This document shows, piece after piece, positions 1 through 8,942 of a stretch of DNA of 64,000 nucleotides (position 1 is its first letter; every line of letters begins with the position of its first letter). This DNA comes from Erythrobacter colymbi (GTDB lineage Bacteria; Pseudomonadota; Alphaproteobacteria; Sphingomonadales; Sphingomonadaceae), in the NCBI RefSeq assembly GCF_002155685.1, contig NZ_MUYK01000003.1, forward strand, positions 124,001-188,000. The letters are read 5' to 3'. Under the pieces are notes generated by a model. The model saw nothing but the letters and a program-made list of their open reading frames with translations, was not told the DNA's origin and did not search any database. The position numbers and the translations under genes are program-made.

Positions 1-689
1 CCGGCGATGCGCAGGTTCATGACATCGCCGCTCATGCCGACAAGCTCGGCGCCGTAACGTTCGTGCCATGACTTCAAGGCGGCAACGTGGAGCGCCGGCT
101 CGGGGTTGGCGTTCCACCCGCCCCAGTTGGCATAGGCTGGCACCTCCCACCCATGCCGCGCGGGGAAGATGACGATGAAACATGGGCGGTAGGGCTTGCC
201 GGTGAGGATATCCTCGCTGGTGGTCAGCTCAGGCCCATCGGCAACCGTGGCAGGCCACTCTCCGACATCGGCCTCGACCTCCTCCTCGATATCGCCCGGG
301 GCATACTCGGCCGCGAAAGCCTCGCGCTCACGCCGACGCGCATCGTACATCGCCTGCGGCCAGGCGAGCCCGCTTGCCCGGGCGAGGATCGCCTGCGGGT
401 CCTCGCGGTCGTCGAAGCTCGCCGCCTCGGCAAAGAAGGACATCGCATCGGCATCGCCGACGACAACCGGATAGCCTTTGCCTTGCGCGCGAAGTTGCTC
501 CCAGCGGGCAAGCGCCTTGGCGCCGTCGACCACTTCGACAGGGTATGCGATCATCGCCTTGAGCTGTTCGGGATCGAATCCCGGTTCGGCACCGCCCGCA
601 CCCGCCGTTCCTTGCGCCCTGCCGCGCCCGGTGCCCAGCAGCGCGAACAATCCGCCGAACAGTCCTTTCACTACGCCCCTGCGCTCCAT
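1..689 (-). CDS. DUF4253 domain protein, 3' end cut by window edge
   Basis: Reading the complement from an ATG at 689 gives 229 open codons running off the left edge. The N-terminus (MERRGVVKGLFGGLFALLG) is a short hydrophobic, possibly signal-like stretch. The visible C-terminal part has a Trp-rich segment (VPAYANWGGWN) followed by RYGAELVGMSGDVMNLRIA, which matches how the DUF4253 domain (family of unknown function) ends before a conserved Pro-rich tail. The stop lies outside the window. Transcribed divergently from putP with about 110 bases between them. No function is assigned. Confidence 0.7.
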   Translation of the reverse strand, partial: MERRGVVKGLFGGLFALLGTGRGRAQGTAGAGGAEPGFDPEQLKAMIAYPVEVVDGAKALARWEQLRAQGKGYPVVVGDADAMSFFAEAASFDDREDPQAILARASGLAWPQAMYDARRREREAFAAEYAPGDIEEEVEADVGEWPATVADGPELTTSEDILTGKPYRPCFIVIFPARHGWEVPAYANWGGWNANPEPALHVAALKSWHERYGAELVGMSGDVMNLRIA

Positions 690-802
690 CGCCGACCCTC
701 TCGCGCATGATTGCGCGCCGCGATGCTAGGCGAGCGCATCACCTGTTGCCAAGTGGTCGGGCCCGCTTCCCAACCCCGCCCGCAGCCGTTACCCCCTCCC
801 CC

Positions 803-2266
803 ATGAACACCTACACCCTCGCCAGCCTTGCCGCCTATTTCCTGCTGATGGTCGCCATCGGCATTTATGCCTGGGCGAAGACCCGCAACACGTCGGAGGG
901 GTATCTGCTCGCCGGGCGCGATCTCGGGCCGGCGGTTACCGCGCTGTCGGCGGGGGCGTCGGACATGTCGGGGTGGCTGCTGCTGGGCTTGCCGGGGGCG
1001 CTCTATGCCTCGGGACTTGTCGAGGCGTGGATCGCCATCGGGCTGACGGTCGGCGCGGCCCTGAACTGGATCATCGTGGCCCCGCGCCTGCGCGAGCAGA
1101 CCGAGCGGCTGGGCAATGCGCTCACCATCCCGCAATTCCTCGCCAACCGCTTCCCCGAGCAGGGGACGGTGCTGCGTGTGGTTTCGGCGGTGGTGATCGT
1201 GGGCTTCTTCACCGTCTACACCGCAAGCGGCATGGTCGGCGGGGGCAAGCTGTTCGAGACGGCGTTCGCGGGCGCGCTGCCGGTGACGGGGCTCAGCGAT
1301 TACATGGTCGGCATCCTGCTGACCGCCGGGATCGTGCTGGTTTACACCACCATCGGGGGCTTCCTCGCTGTCAGCCTCACCGACTTCGTGCAGGGCATGA
1401 TCATGATGGTCGCGCTGGTGGTGATGCCGCTGGTGATCCTGTCGGACGCGGGGGGCACGTCAGGACTCGACCTTGCGAGCGTGCCGCAGCCGGGGTTCCT
1501 CAGCCTCACGCAGGGCGCAACGCTCGTGGGCGTGATCAGCGCGGTCACATAGGGCCTCGGGTATTTCGGGCAGCCGCATATCATCGTGCGCTTCATGGCG
1601 ATCGACCGGGTCGAGAACGTGCCCAAGGCCGGCATCATCGGCATGGGCTGGATGGTGATCTCGCTCGCGGGCGCAGTGACCGTGGGCCTGGCGGGCCGCG
1701 CCTATGCCGAGGCGAACGGGCTGGTGGTGGACGATCCCGAGACGATCTTCATCATCCTCGCTGGCCTGCTGTTTCACCCGGCGGTGACGGGCTTTCTCTA
1801 TGCCGCGCTGCTGGCGGCGATCATGAGCACCATCGCCTCGCAGCTGCTGGTCTCCTCGTCCTCGCTGACCGAGGATTTCTACCGTCTGTTCCTGCGCCGC
1901 GATGCGAGCGAGCGTGAGCTGGTGAACATCGGGCGGCTGTGCGTCGCACTGGTGGCGGCAGCGGCGCTGGTGATTGCGGCCGATCCCGAGAGCGAGGTGC
2001 TGGGCCTCGTCTCCAACGCCTGGGCGGGCTTCGGCGCGGCGTTCGGCCCATTGATCCTGCTCGCGCTGACATGGCCGCGCATGACCGGCGCGGGTGCGGT
2101 CGCGGGGCTGGTGACGGGCGCGGGGGTGGTCGCGGGGTGGATCGTTCTGGGGCTCAACAAGGAATTCATGGGCGGCCCCGGCCTCTACGAGATCGTTCCG
2201 GGTTTCATTGCCGCCTTCCTCGCGATCGTGATCGTCAGCCGGCTCACCGCGCGCGCCGAGGTGTAA
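803..2266 (+). pseudogene. putP: Sodium/proline symporter PutP with internal in-frame TAG
   Basis: Reading frame 803-2266 encodes a sodium:solute symporter of the PutP type: about 487 residues against roughly 500 for E. coli PutP, with many membrane helices. The N-terminal half carries the family signature around AGRDLGPAVTALSAGASDMSGW. A TAG at 1550-1552 (codon 250) sits exactly where the family has Trp in the WGLGYFGQPHI motif; after it the same frame continues as GLGYFGQPHIIVRFMAI to a TAA at 2264. No indel is present, so one base (TGG to TAG) explains the break. Seen: the stop. Known: the motif. Inferred: a recent nonsense mutation or a base-call error. Expression of the second half from ATG 1586 would not make a complete transporter. 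Confidence 0.85.
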
Positions 2267-2408
2267 CCGCAGGCCCGAGCCCCGCGAACAGGGGGGAGCG
2301 AGGTTCGCCTCGACCCCCGGCCTCCCTCCTGCCGGGAGCGAGTGCGGGTCTCGCGCCCTTTCCTCCGGTCGCGCCTTGCGGCATAATCGCCCGAGGGGAG
2401 GAAAGGGT

Positions 2409-2804
2409 ATGGGAGACCATTCTGCACATGGTCCACGCGTCACGGGGCTTGGCGGGATCTTCTACGTGGTCAAGGACCCCGAGGCGAGCCGCGCGTGGTA
2501 TCGCGAGGTGCTGGGGATCGACGGGGCCTACGGCCCGCAGCTGGCCTGGGCCGGCGAGCCGCGCGCCAACCCCTATTCGCTGATCAGCCATTTCGGCGAT
2601 GATGGTTACATCAAGCCGGGCATTGGGGGCTTCATGATTAACCTGCGGGTCGACGATCTGGCGGGTTTCATCGCTGCCTTGCGCGACAAGGGCGTCGACA
2701 TCCTCGGCGAGGCGGACGAGGGCTATGGCAAGTTTGCATGGCTGCTCGATCCGGACGGGGTAAAGATCGAGCTATGGGAGCAGGTCGAGGACGCCCTGCC
2801 CTGA
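2409..2804 (+). CDS. VOC-family (glyoxalase/bleomycin-resistance fold) protein
   Basis: 131-residue single-domain protein with the vicinal-oxygen-chelate pattern: a first beta-alpha unit (GIFYVVKDPEASRAWYREVL), a middle GGFMINLRVDD strand, and a final DPDGVKIELWEQ stretch whose Glu is the usual metal ligand of the family. ATG 2409 was chosen because it follows a GGAGGAAAGG ribosome site; an upstream start would add a proline/arginine tail that fits nothing. The substrate cannot be told from sequence. The gene stands alone between putP and the extensin-like gene. Confidence 0.75.
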   Translation: MGDHSAHGPRVTGLGGIFYVVKDPEASRAWYREVLGIDGAYGPQLAWAGEPRANPYSLISHFGDDGYIKPGIGGFMINLRVDDLAGFIAALRDKGVDILGEADEGYGKFAWLLDPDGVKIELWEQVEDALP

Positions 2805-2846
2805 GCCGTGCAGCGCGGCCACCCGTTAAGGCTACGTGGTAACCGG

Positions 2847-2862
2847 GTAACGGACCATTAAC
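2847..2862 (+). promoter_or_regulatory. Possible CtrA box upstream of extensin-like gene
   Basis: GTAA-N7-TTAAC differs by one base from the alphaproteobacterial CtrA recognition pattern TTAA-N7-TTAAC. It lies 50 bases upstream of the extensin-like start. The surrounding 60 bases are rich in TTAA/GTAA words, so chance is a real possibility. Confidence 0.3.
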
Positions 2863-2911
2863 CCAGTTTGTTGCGCAGGGCTTAAGGATAACTGCGCAAT
2901 AGTGCCTAGCT

Positions 2912-3640
2912 ATGAAGCACGTGGCACATCTTGGCAGAGCGGTTTTACTGGCGAGCGCCCTGGCGCTGGCGGGATGCGGTTCGCTTGTGCCCTCCGCCGG
3001 GGGCGGCGCCGTATCGCGGCCCGTGAGCAGCACGGCCCGCGCCCCTGCCCGGCCCGCAGTGCCGGTCGCCTCGGCTCCGCAAAGCTACGCCCCGCGCCCT
3101 GACGACTTGAGCTGCATCGCCGATCTCGGCGCGACCGGAGCCAGCTTTGCTCCCCTGCCCGACAGCTATGCCGCCCCGGGCTGCAACAAGCTCGGCACGG
3201 TCCAACTGATGGCGCTGGCGGGCGACCGCGCGCCGCTGAGCGTCGCCAACCTCGGGCCGGTGCAGTGCCATGTCGCCAAGGCCTTCGGTGACTGGGCGCG
3301 CTTCGGGGTCGACCGCGCCGCGCGCCAGATCCTCGGCAGCCCGGTGGCGAAAATCGAGACGATGGGGTCCTACAGCTGCCGCAATGTAGCGGGCACCGAG
3401 CGCCGCTCGGCCCACGCCCGCGCCGAGGCGATCGATGTGTCGGCCTTCGTCCTCGCCGATGGCAGGCGGATCGTGCTCAAGCGCGACTGGCAGGGCGGCG
3501 ATGCGGCGACGCGCGAGTTCCTGCAGGTGGTGCACAAGAGCGCCTGCAAGCGCTTCGGCACGGTGCTCGGCCCGGAATACAATGCCGCGCACGAGGATCA
3601 CTTCCACTTGGAAGGCACCGGCGCGAAATTCTGCCGCTGA
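2912..3640 (+). CDS. Extensin-like C-terminal domain lipoprotein
   Basis: 242 residues. A lipoprotein signal with lipobox LALAGC (Cys about residue 22) is followed by a Pro/Ala/Ser-rich linker and an extensin-like C-terminal domain from about residue 60. The domain has paired cysteines and two His motifs, SAHARAEAID and HEDHFHLE, resembling the zinc ligands of M15/VanY-type peptidases. Family members are generally thought to act on the cell wall; here the protein would sit in the envelope. Monocistronic by spacing, convergent with the downstream regulator gene. The zinc-peptidase role is inferred from the His pattern only. Confidence 0.8.
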   Translation: MKHVAHLGRAVLLASALALAGCGSLVPSAGGGAVSRPVSSTARAPARPAVPVASAPQSYAPRPDDLSCIADLGATGASFAPLPDSYAAPGCNKLGTVQLMALAGDRAPLSVANLGPVQCHVAKAFGDWARFGVDRAARQILGSPVAKIETMGSYSCRNVAGTERRSAHARAEAIDVSAFVLADGRRIVLKRDWQGGDAATREFLQVVHKSACKRFGTVLGPEYNAAHEDHFHLEGTGAKFCR

Positions 3641-3730
3641 GGCAAGCCGCCGGCAGCGGCCAACCACCACAGGCCATCTGAAGCCAAGCCCCCTCCTCCA
3701 GATGCACATCCGCACGGCCGCCAAAACGAC

Positions 3731-3769
3731 GGCGGCCCCGGGCGCTGCATGACCAGCGCCGGGGCCGCC
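3731..3769. terminator. Strong GC hairpin between convergent genes
   Basis: GGCGGCCCCGGGCGCTG (3731-3747) pairs with CAGCGCCGGGGCCGCC (3754-3769), with one bulged G and a 6-base loop. It lies between the stop of the extensin-like gene (3640) and the stop of the convergent regulator (3907), so it can end transcription from both sides. There is no clean T run. Nothing else is recognisable in 3641-3906. Confidence 0.6.
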
Positions 3770-3906
3770 AAGGGGGCGGAGCTTGCGAATGACCAGTCTG
3801 CGCACGGCCCCTGTTCTCAAAAGGGGGGATGAGCCGGGCCGGTTTCGGTGGGCGTGTTGCCCGAGGTCGTAGATGCCGGAGCTGCGGAACCTGCCCCGGC
3901 ATCCCC

Positions 3907-4527
3907 TCAGGCGCGCATCCTGGGTTCGAGCTTCGCCTCCAGTTTCAAACGTACCGCTTCGGCCGCGTGGCGCGCGCCGAGCTTGGTCATCATGTTGGCG
4001 CGGTGGATCTCCACCGTGCGCGGGCTGATATCGAGTTCCCGCGCGATCGCCTTGTTGCTGCTGCCTTCGGCCAGCCAGTCGAGCACTTCGCGCTCGCGGG
4101 CCGAGAGGGTCGAGATGCGGTCACGCGCTTCGATCATGCGGCGGCGCGCGGCGCCGAACTGTTCGGCTTCCTTCTCGATGCGCAGCAGGCAGCGGGTGAA
4201 GCGTTCCGGATCGAGCGGCAGGGCGAGGTAATCGAGCGCGCCGGCCTTGATCGCCTCCACGATGCGGCCCGGGCGGGGCTGCACGTCCACCGCGATCAGC
4301 GGGAGCCAGATGCCCAGCCGGCCGAGCCGGTCGAGGATCATGCCCACCCCGCCTTCCTCGGCGGTGTCGCGGGCGATGATGATCCCTTCGCGCGGCGGGT
4401 GGACCGCCAGCTCGGAAAGGTCACCATAGACCTCGCAGTGGTGGCCAAGACCGAAGCCTACCCGCGCCAGTTCGGCGCGTTGGCGGCTGCACGAATCGAT
4501 GAAGTGGAGTGAGGCTTTGCGTGTCAT
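3907..4527 (-). CDS. FixJ/LuxR-type regulator with degenerate receiver
   Basis: 206 residues: an N-terminal receiver-like domain (about 1-120) and a C-terminal LuxR-type HTH (LSAREREVLDWLAEGSSNKA ... SPRTVEIHR, about 135-195). The receiver is unusual. The acidic pair at its start is reduced to a single Asp (IDS, Asp11), an Asp is present near position 54 (IIIARD), and the conserved switch Lys before Pro is Leu (LALPLDP). Phosphorylation control is therefore doubtful. No kinase gene is adjacent. The next minus-strand gene upstream is the Anbu protease, 142 bases away, so it may have its own promoter in the AT-richer 4550-4640 stretch. Confidence 0.75.
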   Translation of the reverse strand: MTRKASLHFIDSCSRQRAELARVGFGLGHHCEVYGDLSELAVHPPREGIIIARDTAEEGGVGMILDRLGRLGIWLPLIAVDVQPRPGRIVEAIKAGALDYLALPLDPERFTRCLLRIEKEAEQFGAARRRMIEARDRISTLSAREREVLDWLAEGSSNKAIARELDISPRTVEIHRANMMTKLGARHAAEAVRLKLEAKLEPRMRA

Positions 4528-4669
4528 GTGAGGATGTCTGCGCTAACCTATGTCGGGATTCACGCAGGAGCAGCCCCGTTCCGGAGGATTTACCATATCC
4601 CCGGAGTATCAAGTGTTTGAATTATTGAGAGAATTTACGTCCGTATCGGAGGCAGATCAGGACTGACCC

Positions 4670-5416
4670 TTACGCGTCATCGCTGAAAGTATAGGGCGGA
4701 AGCGAGTGGAAGGCCGACCGCAGGGCATTTCCCCAACCCGATGAAATCGTATCGAAATACTCGTCCTCGGCGGTCACGCGGTGTTCGTGCGTGGCGGCGA
4801 AGGCGTCCTTGCCGATCACCAGCAGATCGAGCGGCAGGCCGACCGACAGGTTAGCCTTGAGAGTCGAATCGAAACTGACCATCAGCAGCTTCACCGCGTC
4901 CTCGAAGCTCATGTCCTTATCATAGCCGCGGATCAGGATCGGGCGGCCGTACTTGGTCTCGCCGATCTGGAAGAAGGGCGTGTCCCAGCTCGCCTCGATG
5001 AAGTTGCCTTCGGGATAGATCATGAACAGGCGCGGCTGCATTCCGCGGATCTGCCCGGCGACGATCATGGTTGCGGTAAAGCGCCCCTTGCCGCCCTCGC
5101 CGTTGACGCGCTGCACCTCCTCGATGGTGGTGCGCAGCAGGCGGCCGATTTCGGTCGCGACCTTGAACATGGTCGCGCCCTTCAAGAGGCAGTTCTCGCG
5201 CTCGGACGGGGCCTTGGTGCGCTCTTCCAGCTGGCTGATCACGGCTTGCGTGGTGGCAAGGTTGCCCGCAGTCATGACCGCGATCATCCGCTCGCCCGGC
5301 ACGCTCCAGTGGAACAGCTTGCGGAAGGTCGAGATGTTGTCGACGCCCGAATTGGTGCGCGTGTCGCTCATCAGGACGAGGCCCTTGTCGAGCACCATGC
5401 CAACGCAATAGGTCAT
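4670..5416 (-). CDS. Anbu proteasome-type protease
   Basis: 248 residues from ATG 5416. The start was chosen because it places Thr at position 2 (MTYCVGMVL), the expected N-terminal nucleophile of Ntn hydrolases after Met removal; a longer reading frame would bury it. Further family marks are the SDTRTNSGVDNIS segment near residues 18-30, Lys33 (TFRKLF) and GNLATTQ. Anbu (bacterial proteasome homologue) forms ring- or lock-washer-like assemblies in the cytosol. It is found with transglutaminase, alpha-E and ATP-grasp genes, exactly the three genes upstream here. Physiological substrates are unknown. Confidence 0.9.
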   Translation of the reverse strand: MTYCVGMVLDKGLVLMSDTRTNSGVDNISTFRKLFHWSVPGERMIAVMTAGNLATTQAVISQLEERTKAPSERENCLLKGATMFKVATEIGRLLRTTIEEVQRVNGEGGKGRFTATMIVAGQIRGMQPRLFMIYPEGNFIEASWDTPFFQIGETKYGRPILIRGYDKDMSFEDAVKLLMVSFDSTLKANLSVGLPLDLLVIGKDAFAATHEHRVTAEDEYFDTISSGWGNALRSAFHSLPPYTFSDDA

Positions 5417-5504
5417 GCCGTCATCCTTGTATTCGCAGCATCGCTTGCGCCGCGCCCTAGCGCGAAGCAACGCATCGCGCAAAGGCCTCACACGGGCTTT
5501 CGGC

Positions 5505-6392
5505 TTATTGCGTAGATTGGCTCTGGGACTGGCCCTGCGCAGGGGAGCCCGACTGGCTCTGGCTCTGCACCGTCAGCGGCTGGGCTTCCACCGCCACGCC
5601 CACGGTCAGCACCTGATCGGTCGCGCCGATGCTGATGCCGGTGACGGGGGCGGCATCGCGGTAGTCGCTCCCCGTCGCCACGCGGACATAGCGCGGATCG
5701 GGAGAGATGCCGTTCGAGACATCGAAACCGACCCAGCCCAGCCCCTCGACATGGGCTTCGGCCCAAGCGTGGGTGGCCTCCTGCTCGATCCGGTCATCCA
5801 TCAGCAGATAGCCGCTGACATAGCGCGCAGGGATGCCGCCCGCGCGCGCGGCGCTGATGAAGATGTGCGCGTGATCCTGGCATACGCCTGCGCCGTGGCC
5901 GACCGCTTCTTCGGCGGTGGTGGCGGAGTGGGTGCGGCCGGTTTCATAGGCCACCCGCTCGCGGATCAGGCCCGAAAGCGAGTGCAGGAAATCGAGCGGC
6001 GCAGCACCCCCTGCCCCCTGCGCCTCGCGCAGCAGCGTGCGCAGCTTGGCGCCCGGACGGGTGAGCGGGGTCTGGCGCAGGAAGCTCCACAAGGGCAGGT
6101 GCCCCGAATGGCGGCCGATCACCCCGGCATTGTCCTCGGTCTCGACCACGCCCTCGCAGGTCACCGTCACCTCGCGCGCGCCGGGGGTGAGGCCGATCAG
6201 GGTGACGTGGTTGAAATGCTGGTCGTCATACTGGAGCTCGGTCGCGGCATTCTCGAAATGCATTCTCCAGTCGATGATCCGCTGGCCCTGCGTCTCCTTC
6301 GGCGTCAGCCGCAGTCGCTGGAGCGCGTGCACCACCGGCGTCGCAAAGGCGTAGTGCGTCGTGTGGCGGACCTGGAGTTTGAGCTTGCTCAT
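5505..6392 (-). CDS. Transglutaminase-like protein of the Anbu cluster
   Basis: 295 residues. N-terminal beta domain (about 1-100, beginning LKLQVRHTTHYAF) followed by a transglutaminase-like core with catalytic Cys in GAGVCQDHAHIF, His in ATHAWAEAH and Asp in GFDVSNG. ATG 6392 overlaps the stop of the alpha-E gene (ATGA), so translation is probably coupled. The last 20 or so residues are a Gln/Ser repeat (QSQSQSGS ... QSQSQSTQ), which is not part of the fold. In Anbu clusters this enzyme is thought to act as a peptidase or transamidase on a tagged peptide; that is inference. Confidence 0.88.
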   Translation of the reverse strand: MSKLKLQVRHTTHYAFATPVVHALQRLRLTPKETQGQRIIDWRMHFENAATELQYDDQHFNHVTLIGLTPGAREVTVTCEGVVETEDNAGVIGRHSGHLPLWSFLRQTPLTRPGAKLRTLLREAQGAGGAAPLDFLHSLSGLIRERVAYETGRTHSATTAEEAVGHGAGVCQDHAHIFISAARAGGIPARYVSGYLLMDDRIEQEATHAWAEAHVEGLGWVGFDVSNGISPDPRYVRVATGSDYRDAAPVTGISIGATDQVLTVGVAVEAQPLTVQSQSQSGSPAQGQSQSQSTQ

Positions 6393-7333
6393 GCGTGGAA
6401 CCGGTAATCCTCGGCGATCGCGCGGGCGATGGCGTTGTTGCGGGCGAGGAAATCGACGAGGAATTCGTGCAGGCCGCCCTCGAAGATCTGGTCGACAGTG
6501 AGGTGGCTGATCCGGGTGTCGGCCTCGCGCATCAGGGCGACCGCCCGGCCCTCCACCCCGTGCGTGCGGGCGAGCGCGCCGAGGCAATCGCGCAGCGCAT
6601 TGCGGCAGAAGGCGAGGCTGCGGGGGAAGCGGTCGTCGAGCACCACGAATTCGACGATCCCGCGCGCCTCGATCTGCCCGGCGTTGAGCCAGGAATAGAC
6701 CCGCGCCCCCGCGACCGACCGCAGCACCTGTTCCCACTGGCCGGTGTCGAGGCTCGATCCGACATAGGAGAGCGAGGGCAGCAGGATGAAATACTTCATG
6801 TCGAGAATGCGCGCGGTGCTGTCGGCGCGCTCGATGAAGGTGCCCGCGCGGGCGAAGTGGTAGCCCTCGTCACGCAGGATCGAGCCGTCGAAGGCGCCGT
6901 GGACCTGCGTTCCCGCCCGCCGGATCGCGGCGAGCACCTCGCCCACCATGGTCTGGCCCACGGGCCGCGCCAGCAGGCGGTCGATCCGCATCCAGTTCTC
7001 GTTGACCGCTTCCCACACGTCCGAGGAGATGTTGATCCGGCTCTCGCGCGCGTTCGATCGCACGCTGGCGAACATCGCGCGGACATTGCCGGGGTTGGAC
7101 GGCCCGCGCAGCACGAAGTTCCAGACCGAGGTGCCGTCATAGCCCTCGTGCACGGCTTCGTATGCGGCGCTGAGGCCGAGCGTCGCGATCACCGAGCGCC
7201 ATTCGGCCTCGGCGGTGATCACGTCGCGGGTCAGCGCCATGCGCAGCGCGGCCTCGAGCAGGCGCGCGGTGTTCTCGGCCCGCTCAAGATAGCGGAACAT
7301 CCAGAACAATCCGTTGGCGGTTCTCCCGAGCAT
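6389..7333 (-). CDS. Alpha-E domain protein
   Basis: 314 residues, almost entirely helical, starting MLGRTANGLFWMFRYLERAEN, the recognisable start of the alpha-E family (unknown fold function, always with ATP-grasp and transglutaminase genes). Arg- and Glu-rich pairs such as RYLERAE and FIERADSTAR recur through the protein. It overlaps the transglutaminase start by four bases and lies one base from the ATP-grasp stop, so the set forms one operon. A role as partner of the ATP-grasp enzyme in peptide synthesis is a family-level inference. Confidence 0.88.
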   Translation of the reverse strand: MLGRTANGLFWMFRYLERAENTARLLEAALRMALTRDVITAEAEWRSVIATLGLSAAYEAVHEGYDGTSVWNFVLRGPSNPGNVRAMFASVRSNARESRINISSDVWEAVNENWMRIDRLLARPVGQTMVGEVLAAIRRAGTQVHGAFDGSILRDEGYHFARAGTFIERADSTARILDMKYFILLPSLSYVGSSLDTGQWEQVLRSVAGARVYSWLNAGQIEARGIVEFVVLDDRFPRSLAFCRNALRDCLGALARTHGVEGRAVALMREADTRISHLTVDQIFEGGLHEFLVDFLARNNAIARAIAEDYRFHA

Positions 7334-7334
7334 G

Positions 7335-8765
7335 TCAGTCCTTCAGCACCCAGGTATCCTTGGTGCCGCCTCCCTGACTGGAGTTGACCACCAGCGACCC
7401 CTTCTTGAGCGCGACGCGGGTGAGCCCGCCGGGGGTGATGTCGATGCCCTCGGGGCTGACCAGCACGAAAGGCCTGAGGTCCACATGGCGCGGGGCAAGG
7501 CCCTTGGCGGTGTAGATCGGGCAGGTCGACAGCGAGAGTGTCGGCTGGGCGATATAGTTGTCGGGCTTGGCGACCAGCTTCTCGCGGAAGGCGGCAATCT
7601 CGCGCTTGCTCGACGTCGGGCCGATCAGCATCCCGTAGCCGCCTGAACCGTGCACTTCCTTGACCACCAGCTCGGCGAGGTTGTCGAGGACATAGGCAAG
7701 GCTGTCCTTGTCGGCGCAGCGCCAGGTCTGGACGTTGGGCAGCAGCGGCCGCTCGCCGGTGTAGAATTCGACGATCTCGGGCATGAAGCTGTAGATCGCC
7801 TTGTCGTCCGAGATGCCCGTCCCCGGCGCATTGGCGATGGTGATCCCGCCGGAGCGATAGACGTCCATGATCCCCGGCACGCCCAGCACGCTATCGGGGT
7901 TGAAGGTGAGCGGATCGAGAAACTCGTCGTCGACGCGGCGATAGAGCACGTCGATCGGCTTGTAGCCGCGGGTGGTGCGCATCTGCACCCGCCCCTCGAC
8001 CACGCGCAGATCGCTGCCCTCGACCAGCTCGGCCCCCATCTGGTCGGCGAGGAAGGCGTGCTCGAAATAGGCCGAGTTATAGATCCCCGGCGTCAGCACC
8101 GCGACAACCGGCTTGCCGCCGGAATAGGCGGGCGGCACGCAAGCCGCGAGACTGCGCGCAAGGCGGCGCGGGTAGTTCGAGACGGTCTCGACCCCGATGC
8201 GGCTGAACAGATCGGGGAACATCCCCATCATCGTCTCGCGGTTCTCGAGCATGTAGGAGACGCCCGAGGGGGTGCGCGCATTGTCCTCGAGCACGAAGAA
8301 CTCGTCCGGCCCGGTGCGCACCAGATCGATCCCGACGATATGGGTGTAGATCCCGCCGGGCGGCGTGAAGCCGACCATGTTGGCGAGCCAGGCGTCATTG
8401 CCGCGCAGCAGCCGCTCGGGCAGCCTCCCTGCGCGCACGATCTCCTGCCGATGATAGAGGTCGTAGAGGAAGGAATTGAGCGCGCGCACCCGCTGCTCGA
8501 TGCCCTTCGACAGCTTGCGCCACTCGGCCGCGGTGATGATGCGCGGCACCATGTCGAAGGGGATCAGGCGCTCTTCGGCCTCGTTCTCGCCATAGACGTT
8601 GAAGGTGATACCGGTGCGCCGGAAGGTGTCATCCGCCTCGCGGTTCTTGCGGCGCAGGAACTCGGGCGGCTGTTCGTCATGCCAGCGGCAATATTCGGCA
8701 TAGGCGGGGCGGGTGTTGCCCTCACCATCGAACATCTCGTCGAAATTGCTGCCCCGCGCCTGCAT
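7335..8765 (-). CDS. Circularly permuted ATP-grasp type 2 protein
   Basis: 476 residues. Family landmarks: FDEMFDGEGNTRPAY near the N-terminus, the metal/ATP-binding stretch EFFVLEDNARTPSGVSYMLE, KEVHGSGGYGML (phosphate-binding loop), and a C-terminal LTRVALKKGSLVVNSSQGGG. These proteins are predicted carboxylate-amine ligases that build short peptides. First gene of the Anbu operon, with 177 bases upstream (8766-8942) that must hold the promoter; no clear -35/-10 pair stands out there. The chain ligase, alpha-E, transglutaminase, Anbu suggests synthesis and removal of a peptide tag. Confidence 0.88.
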   Translation of the reverse strand: MQARGSNFDEMFDGEGNTRPAYAEYCRWHDEQPPEFLRRKNREADDTFRRTGITFNVYGENEAEERLIPFDMVPRIITAAEWRKLSKGIEQRVRALNSFLYDLYHRQEIVRAGRLPERLLRGNDAWLANMVGFTPPGGIYTHIVGIDLVRTGPDEFFVLEDNARTPSGVSYMLENRETMMGMFPDLFSRIGVETVSNYPRRLARSLAACVPPAYSGGKPVVAVLTPGIYNSAYFEHAFLADQMGAELVEGSDLRVVEGRVQMRTTRGYKPIDVLYRRVDDEFLDPLTFNPDSVLGVPGIMDVYRSGGITIANAPGTGISDDKAIYSFMPEIVEFYTGERPLLPNVQTWRCADKDSLAYVLDNLAELVVKEVHGSGGYGMLIGPTSSKREIAAFREKLVAKPDNYIAQPTLSLSTCPIYTAKGLAPRHVDLRPFVLVSPEGIDITPGGLTRVALKKGSLVVNSSQGGGTKDTWVLKD

Positions 8766-8942
8766 CGACCCCCGCAGAATGACTTAGTCCGGCCACTCTA
8801 ACCGGGCTTTCGCAAAAGGAAAGCGGGTGGGGCATCTGACGTAGATGGGGTGGAATGCGGGAATGTGGGAGGGGGTGGCCAGAGGTCCGCTTTGGGTGAC
8901 AACCGGATAAAGAGTGCCGTCCAGCTAGCGACCCCGTTGCGG

